This document shows, one piece after another, positions 5,079 through 7,716 of a stretch of DNA of 7,716 bases. The translations under genes were made by a program, and so were the position numbers. Below the pieces are notes generated by a model that ran no database searches, was not told the DNA's origin, and saw only the letters and a list, made by a program, of their open reading frames with translations. Within the stretch, counting starts at the first letter, position 1, and each line of letters begins with the position of its first letter. The DNA is taken from contig QGUU01000100.1 of NCBI GenBank assembly GCA_003242525.1, positions 1-7,716 on the forward strand, in the 5' to 3' direction. The stretch comes from Pseudomonadota bacterium (lineage in GTDB: Bacteria > Pseudomonadota > Alphaproteobacteria > Rhizobiales > Rhizobiaceae).

Positions 5079-6446
5079 TCATGCCCTCCCGTTCGAGGTC
5101 AGCGCGCGATGGATGCTTTCGCCCGCATCGCGACCGGCGGCTACCGCGGAAACCGTCAGATCCTCACGCGCATCGGCCACGCAATCACCTCCGGCCCAGA
5201 CCTTCGGCATGGAGGTGCGTCCCTCGGCATCAACCTTGATGCGGCCGCGCTCCAGTTCGACCGTCATGCTCGCTCCATTGAGCGGTTCGGGCACGAAGGA
5301 CTGGCCGATGGCCTTGAACACCTGATCGGCCCGCAGCGTGATCGTTTCGCCTGTGCCGATCAGCCTGTCGCCATCCAGCGTCGTGTATTCCAGTTCGATG
5401 GCACTCACCTTGCCGCCATCGGCGACGACGCGCCGAGGCTGCAGCCAGTGGCGAATGACCACGCCCTTGGCGGCCGCCAGTTCCTGTTCGAACTCCGAAG
5501 CGTTCATCTGCTCCTTGCCGCGGCGGTAGCAGATCGTAACCTCTTCCGCTCCGAGCAGCTTTGACTGCACGGCCACGTCGATGGCCGTCATGCCACCACC
5601 GATCACCACCACCCTGCGCCCCACAGGGAGTGAGGCCAGATCGCTCGCCTGGCGAAGTTCGGCGATGAAATCCACTGCATCGGCGACTCCATCGCAGTCC
5701 TCGCCTTCTGCGCGCAGGGCGTTGACGCCGGCCAGCCCCATGCCGAGGAAAACCGCATCGTAAGCCTCTACGAGATCGGAAAGCCGATAGTCCCGCCCCA
5801 GCGCCTTGCCATTCTCTATCGTGATGCCGCCGATTGCAGTCACGTAGTCCACCTCGGCCTGCGCGAAATCGTCTGTGCTCTTGTAGGCGGCAATGCCATA
5901 TTCATTGAGGCCACCCGACTTGGGTCGCGCCTCAAGAATAGTCACCTCATGACCATATCTTGCCAGCCTGTGGGCGCAGGCCAGGCCGGCCGGGCCGGCG
6001 CCAACAACGGCAATCCTTTTGCCCGTGGGTGCTGCGCGCGTGTAGAATTGCTTGTTCCGGCCCATCGCCACATCGGTCGCATATCGCTGCAAGCGCCCGA
6101 TCTGGACCGGTTTGCCCTCGGCCGTCTCACGCACGCAGGCCTCCTCGCACAAGGTCTCAGTCGGGCAAACGCGCGCGCACATGCCGCCCAGAATGTTCTG
6201 GTCGAAGATGGTTTTCGCCGAGCCGAGCGGATTGCCGGTCGCGATCTGGCGGATGAAAAGAGGAATGTCGATCGCCGTCGGACAGGCGGTCATGCACGGC
6301 GCATCATGGCAGAAATAGCAACGATCCGCCTCCACCAGCGCCTCGTGATCGTCCAGCGGCGGATGAAGGTCAGAGAAATTCTCGGCATATTGCTCAGGCG
6401 AAAGACGGCCGCCTGCAATGCCTTCCTTATGGAGACTAAGTGCCAT
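5079..6446 (-). CDS. preT: NAD-dependent dihydropyrimidine dehydrogenase, NADH/FAD subunit PreT
   Basis: PreT (455 residues) takes electrons from NAD(P)H through FAD and iron-sulfur clusters to PreA. The N-terminal domain holds eight cysteines: C43, C46, C51, C55, C90, C94, C100 and C104. In mammalian DPD two clusters use seven cysteines plus an unusual glutamine (Q156); the matching residue Q120 is present, and seven cysteines and the glutamine all align with a constant offset of 36 from the human positions I recall. The FAD fold starts at VVGAGPAGLACAHRLARYG (147-165), the nucleotide fold at VVIGGGMTAIDVA (280-292), and the second FAD motif is VWAGGDCV (416-423). It is longer than E. coli PreT (412), with an N-terminal extension of the GltD type. 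The ATG at 6446 has only a weak GGGA upstream but begins the conserved reading frame. It leads the preT-preA operon, with a RutR-like site and weak promoter just upstream. Confidence 0.95.
   Translation of the reverse strand: MALSLHKEGIAGGRLSPEQYAENFSDLHPPLDDHEALVEADRCYFCHDAPCMTACPTAIDIPLFIRQIATGNPLGSAKTIFDQNILGGMCARVCPTETLCEEACVRETAEGKPVQIGRLQRYATDVAMGRNKQFYTRAAPTGKRIAVVGAGPAGLACAHRLARYGHEVTILEARPKSGGLNEYGIAAYKSTDDFAQAEVDYVTAIGGITIENGKALGRDYRLSDLVEAYDAVFLGMGLAGVNALRAEGEDCDGVADAVDFIAELRQASDLASLPVGRRVVVIGGGMTAIDVAVQSKLLGAEEVTICYRRGKEQMNASEFEQELAAAKGVVIRHWLQPRRVVADGGKVSAIELEYTTLDGDRLIGTGETITLRADQVFKAIGQSFVPEPLNGASMTVELERGRIKVDAEGRTSMPKVWAGGDCVADAREDLTVSAVAAGRDAGESIHRALTSNGRA
5085..5089 (-). promoter_or_regulatory. 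Ribosome binding site deciding the preA start
   Basis: GGAGG on the minus strand lies inside the end of preT, eight bases before the ATG at 5076 and two before the overlapping ATG at 5082. The spacing favours 5076. Confidence 0.65.
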
Positions 6447-6499
6447 CAGGGTTCCCGCTCTTCTTGTTGTGTTTTTGACAGGCTACCACATCCTGATTT

Positions 6500-6515
6500 T
6501 TTATCAATCGGTCAA
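6500..6515. promoter_or_regulatory. Putative RutR-type operator upstream of preT
   Basis: Read on the minus strand it is TTGACCGATTGATAAA, matching 11 of the 14 specified positions of the E. coli RutR consensus as I recall it; the left arm TTGACC is perfect and the right arm is degenerate. Extended to 21 bases (6499-6519) it agrees with the 1765-1785 site at 17 positions. Its centre is 61 bases upstream of the preT ATG and about 148 upstream of the VOC gene ATG, so preT is the likelier target. Confidence 0.6.
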
Positions 6516-6528
6516 AATTCAATCTAAA
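6500..6528 (-). promoter_or_regulatory. Weak putative promoter of preT
   Basis: On the minus strand TTTAGA (6523-6528) and GATAAA (6500-6505) are 17 bases apart, four of six matches to consensus in each. The RutR-like dyad lies in its spacer and -10 box, so a bound regulator would block it. The region is very AT-rich, so the exact boxes are uncertain. Confidence 0.35.
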
Positions 6529-6601
6529 CCATTGTAATTCTTGGCATAAAACATGACAAATTAGTTCAAGAATAGCAGTTATTTTGGCCGGAATGTCGGA
6601 A

Positions 6602-6620
6602 GACGATCGCATGGATCGTC
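6602..6620 (+). promoter_or_regulatory. Leader hairpin / inverted repeat upstream of the VOC gene
   Basis: GACGATC and GATCGTC form a perfect 7-bp inverted repeat around GCATG, ending 35 bases before the VOC ATG. It could be an operator or a 5' leader stem. No promoter with good boxes was found upstream of it. Confidence 0.45.
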
Positions 6621-6643
6621 CTGCGATGAAACGAAGCCGAGCG

Positions 6644-6648
6644 AGGAG
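6644..6648 (+). promoter_or_regulatory. Ribosome binding site deciding the VOC gene start
   Basis: AGGAG lies seven bases before the ATG at 6656. The frame is open further upstream (to a TTG at 6584, with an in-frame ATG at 6611), but those lack such a site and the encoded extension is not part of the fold. Confidence 0.75.
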
Positions 6649-6655
6649 TTCCACA

Positions 6656-7432
6656 ATGGCGCCTGTATCTTCCTTCTTCTGGTACGAACTGATGACGACC
6701 GACGTGGACGCGGCACGCGATTTCTATGGGAAGGTTATTGGCTGGCGACCCGCCCCGTGGGGCGGCAGCGACATGGCGGGCAAGCCCTATACCGTCATGT
6801 CAGCCGGCGAACGCGGTATTGCCGGCATCATGAACCTGCCGGATGGCGCCAAGGCAGCAGGCATGCCGCCAGCATGGACAGGCTACATCTCCACGACAGA
6901 CACGGATGCTGCAACCAGGGCGATAAAGGAGGCGGGCGGTACGATACACCATGAGCCCACCGACATTCCCGGCGTGGGCCGCTTCTCGGTCGTCGCCGAT
7001 CCGCAAGGCGCAATGTTCATGCTGCTTAACCCCGAAGGCGCTGACCAGCCGCCGGTTCCCGGCGGAACGGTCGGGCACGTCAGCTGGCGTGAGCTTTATA
7101 CGAGCGACTGGGAAGCGGCGATGGCCTTCTATTCGCATCAGTTCGGCTGGAGGAAAGACAGCGAGATCGAGCTGGAAGGAGGCGGGGTCTATGCGCTGTT
7201 TTCGATGGGAGACGAACTGGCCGGCGGAATGATGAACATGCCAGCAGAGATCCCCGTACCCAACTGGCAGTTCTATTTTACCGTGGAAGCCATTGATGCT
7301 GCCCTTGCCAGAGTCAGGGACGGCGGAGGCAAGGTACTGATGGAGCCGATGCAGGTTCCCGGCGGAAGCTGGATCGCCGCATGCCAGGACCCACAGGGCG
7401 CGCATTTTTCCCTGACGGCGGCAGCAAGGTAG
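6656..7432 (+). CDS. Two-domain VOC family (glyoxalase/dioxygenase fold) protein
   Basis: This 258-residue protein has two tandem vicinal-oxygen-chelate domains, at about residues 5-126 and 137-256, each starting with a similar segment (FFWYELMTTDVDAARDFYGKVIGW and VSWRELYTSDWEAAMAFYSHQFGW) and ending in a D-P-Q-G-A motif (VADPQGAMFML and CQDPQGAHFSL). The family includes glyoxalases, extradiol dioxygenases, isomerases and resistance proteins; this subgroup resembles the mycobacterial CFP30B-type proteins and has no settled reaction. There is no signal peptide or membrane segment. It is divergent from preT with 209 bases between them, so it might share regulation, but the RutR-like site lies nearer preT. 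It converges on the dehydrogenase-like gene at the right edge with 59 bases between the stops. Function in pyrimidine metabolism is not supported beyond position. Confidence 0.88.
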   Translation: MAPVSSFFWYELMTTDVDAARDFYGKVIGWRPAPWGGSDMAGKPYTVMSAGERGIAGIMNLPDGAKAAGMPPAWTGYISTTDTDAATRAIKEAGGTIHHEPTDIPGVGRFSVVADPQGAMFMLLNPEGADQPPVPGGTVGHVSWRELYTSDWEAAMAFYSHQFGWRKDSEIELEGGGVYALFSMGDELAGGMMNMPAEIPVPNWQFYFTVEAIDAALARVRDGGGKVLMEPMQVPGGSWIAACQDPQGAHFSLTAAAR

Positions 7433-7491
7433 CAACTGACGCCCAGTTTGCCCGGCCACCTCGCCCCTTACGCAGGAACGATATCAGCCTC

Positions 7492-7716
7492 TTAGCCGCG
7501 CATTCGTTCCAACTCTGGGTCAAACAAGGCAACAGGTTGTAGGCGCGCCTTGTGGCGCTTGCCGAGAAGCTCGATCTCGAAGCCTTCCGTTTCGTCTGCA
7601 ACTTCCCTGGGCACGTAGCCCATGGCAATCGACTTCCCGGCATTATGGGCGTAGCCACCGGAGGTGATCCACCCCACCACGGCGCCGCCATGCCAGATGG
7701 CCTCGTCGCCTATGAC
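7492..7716 (-). CDS. Dimethylglycine/sarcosine dehydrogenase-like protein, C-terminal part
   Basis: The last 74 residues of a gene that continues past the right edge in frame. The sequence matches the C-terminal beta-barrel shared by GcvT aminomethyltransferases and folate-linked FAD oxidoreductases such as dimethylglycine and sarcosine dehydrogenases: VGWITSGGYAHNAGKSIAMG, YVPREVA, then GKRHKARLQPVALFDPELERMRG. The ending LFDPELERMR is typical of the FAD-linked dehydrogenases rather than stand-alone GcvT, so I prefer those. Such enzymes demethylate N-methylated glycines and pass the carbon to tetrahydrofolate. The N-terminal FAD domain cannot be checked here. It converges on the VOC gene; no clear terminator is visible in the 59-base gap. 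Confidence 0.8.
   Translation of the reverse strand, partial: VIGDEAIWHGGAVVGWITSGGYAHNAGKSIAMGYVPREVADETEGFEIELLGKRHKARLQPVALFDPELERMRG

Noticed and set aside
4654..5325. 223-codon open frame on the plus strand
   Set aside because: It is antisense across the preA-preT junction and has no recognisable domain.
6445..6497. ATCAGG and CCTGAT pairing between the preT leader and its start codon
   Set aside because: A 6-base match over about 50 bases is expected by chance and there is no supporting second structure for a riboswitch or attenuator.
6538..6573. ATTCTTG / CAAGAAT inverted repeat in the preT-VOC gap
   Set aside because: The arms are far apart in AT-rich DNA and do not resemble the operator found nearby.
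6584..6655. Upstream extension of the VOC gene to TTG 6584 or ATG 6611
   Set aside because: No ribosome site precedes these starts, the added residues are basic and non-domain, and AGGAG is ideally placed for ATG 6656.
6800..7459. 219-codon open frame on the minus strand
   Set aside because: It is antisense to the VOC gene, which has clear domains and a good ribosome site.

Overview
The window carries a GC-rich, gene-dense stretch of a bacterial chromosome, most likely from an alphaproteobacterium. A sphingomonad is my guess, from protein style and codon use only, and the genus cannot be fixed by reading. No rRNA, tRNA, CRISPR array, transposase or integrase is visible.

The core is a locus for reductive breakdown of uracil and thymine. 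preT (5079-6446, minus) and preA (3763-5076, minus) encode the two subunits of NAD-dependent dihydropyrimidine dehydrogenase and are translationally coupled. At the left are an omega-amino acid (beta-alanine type):pyruvate aminotransferase (360-1688, minus) and, downstream of it, the first 98 codons of a zinc-dependent N-carbamoyl amidohydrolase of the beta-ureidopropionase type (1-294, minus, cut by the window edge). Together these are steps 1 and 3 of the pathway plus disposal of the beta-alanine or 3-aminoisobutyrate product. Step 2, dihydropyrimidinase, is not in the window and probably lies beyond the left edge.

A RutR-type TetR-family regulator (1931-2563, plus) is divergent from the aminotransferase. 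The 242-base gap between them holds a dyad close to the known RutR operator (1769-1784). A second, similar dyad lies just upstream of preT (6500-6515); over 21 aligned bases the two sites agree at 17. The simplest reading is one pyrimidine-sensing regulator controlling both halves of the locus.

Between the two halves sits an apparently unrelated two-gene cassette on the minus strand: an Rrf2-family regulator (3110-3625) and an AhpD-like CxxC protein (2636-3094). It has its own good sigma-70-type promoter (3651-3679), and two perfect inverted repeats lie on and next to the -10 box, suggesting autoregulation. A 14-bp stem-loop (3697-3735) separates it from preA.

To the right, a two-domain VOC (glyoxalase-fold) protein (6656-7432, plus) is divergent from preT. 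It converges on the 3' end of a dimethylglycine/sarcosine dehydrogenase-like gene (7492-7716, minus, cut by the right edge). The enzymes are known families; the regulatory wiring and the embedded redox-type cassette are what merit a second look.
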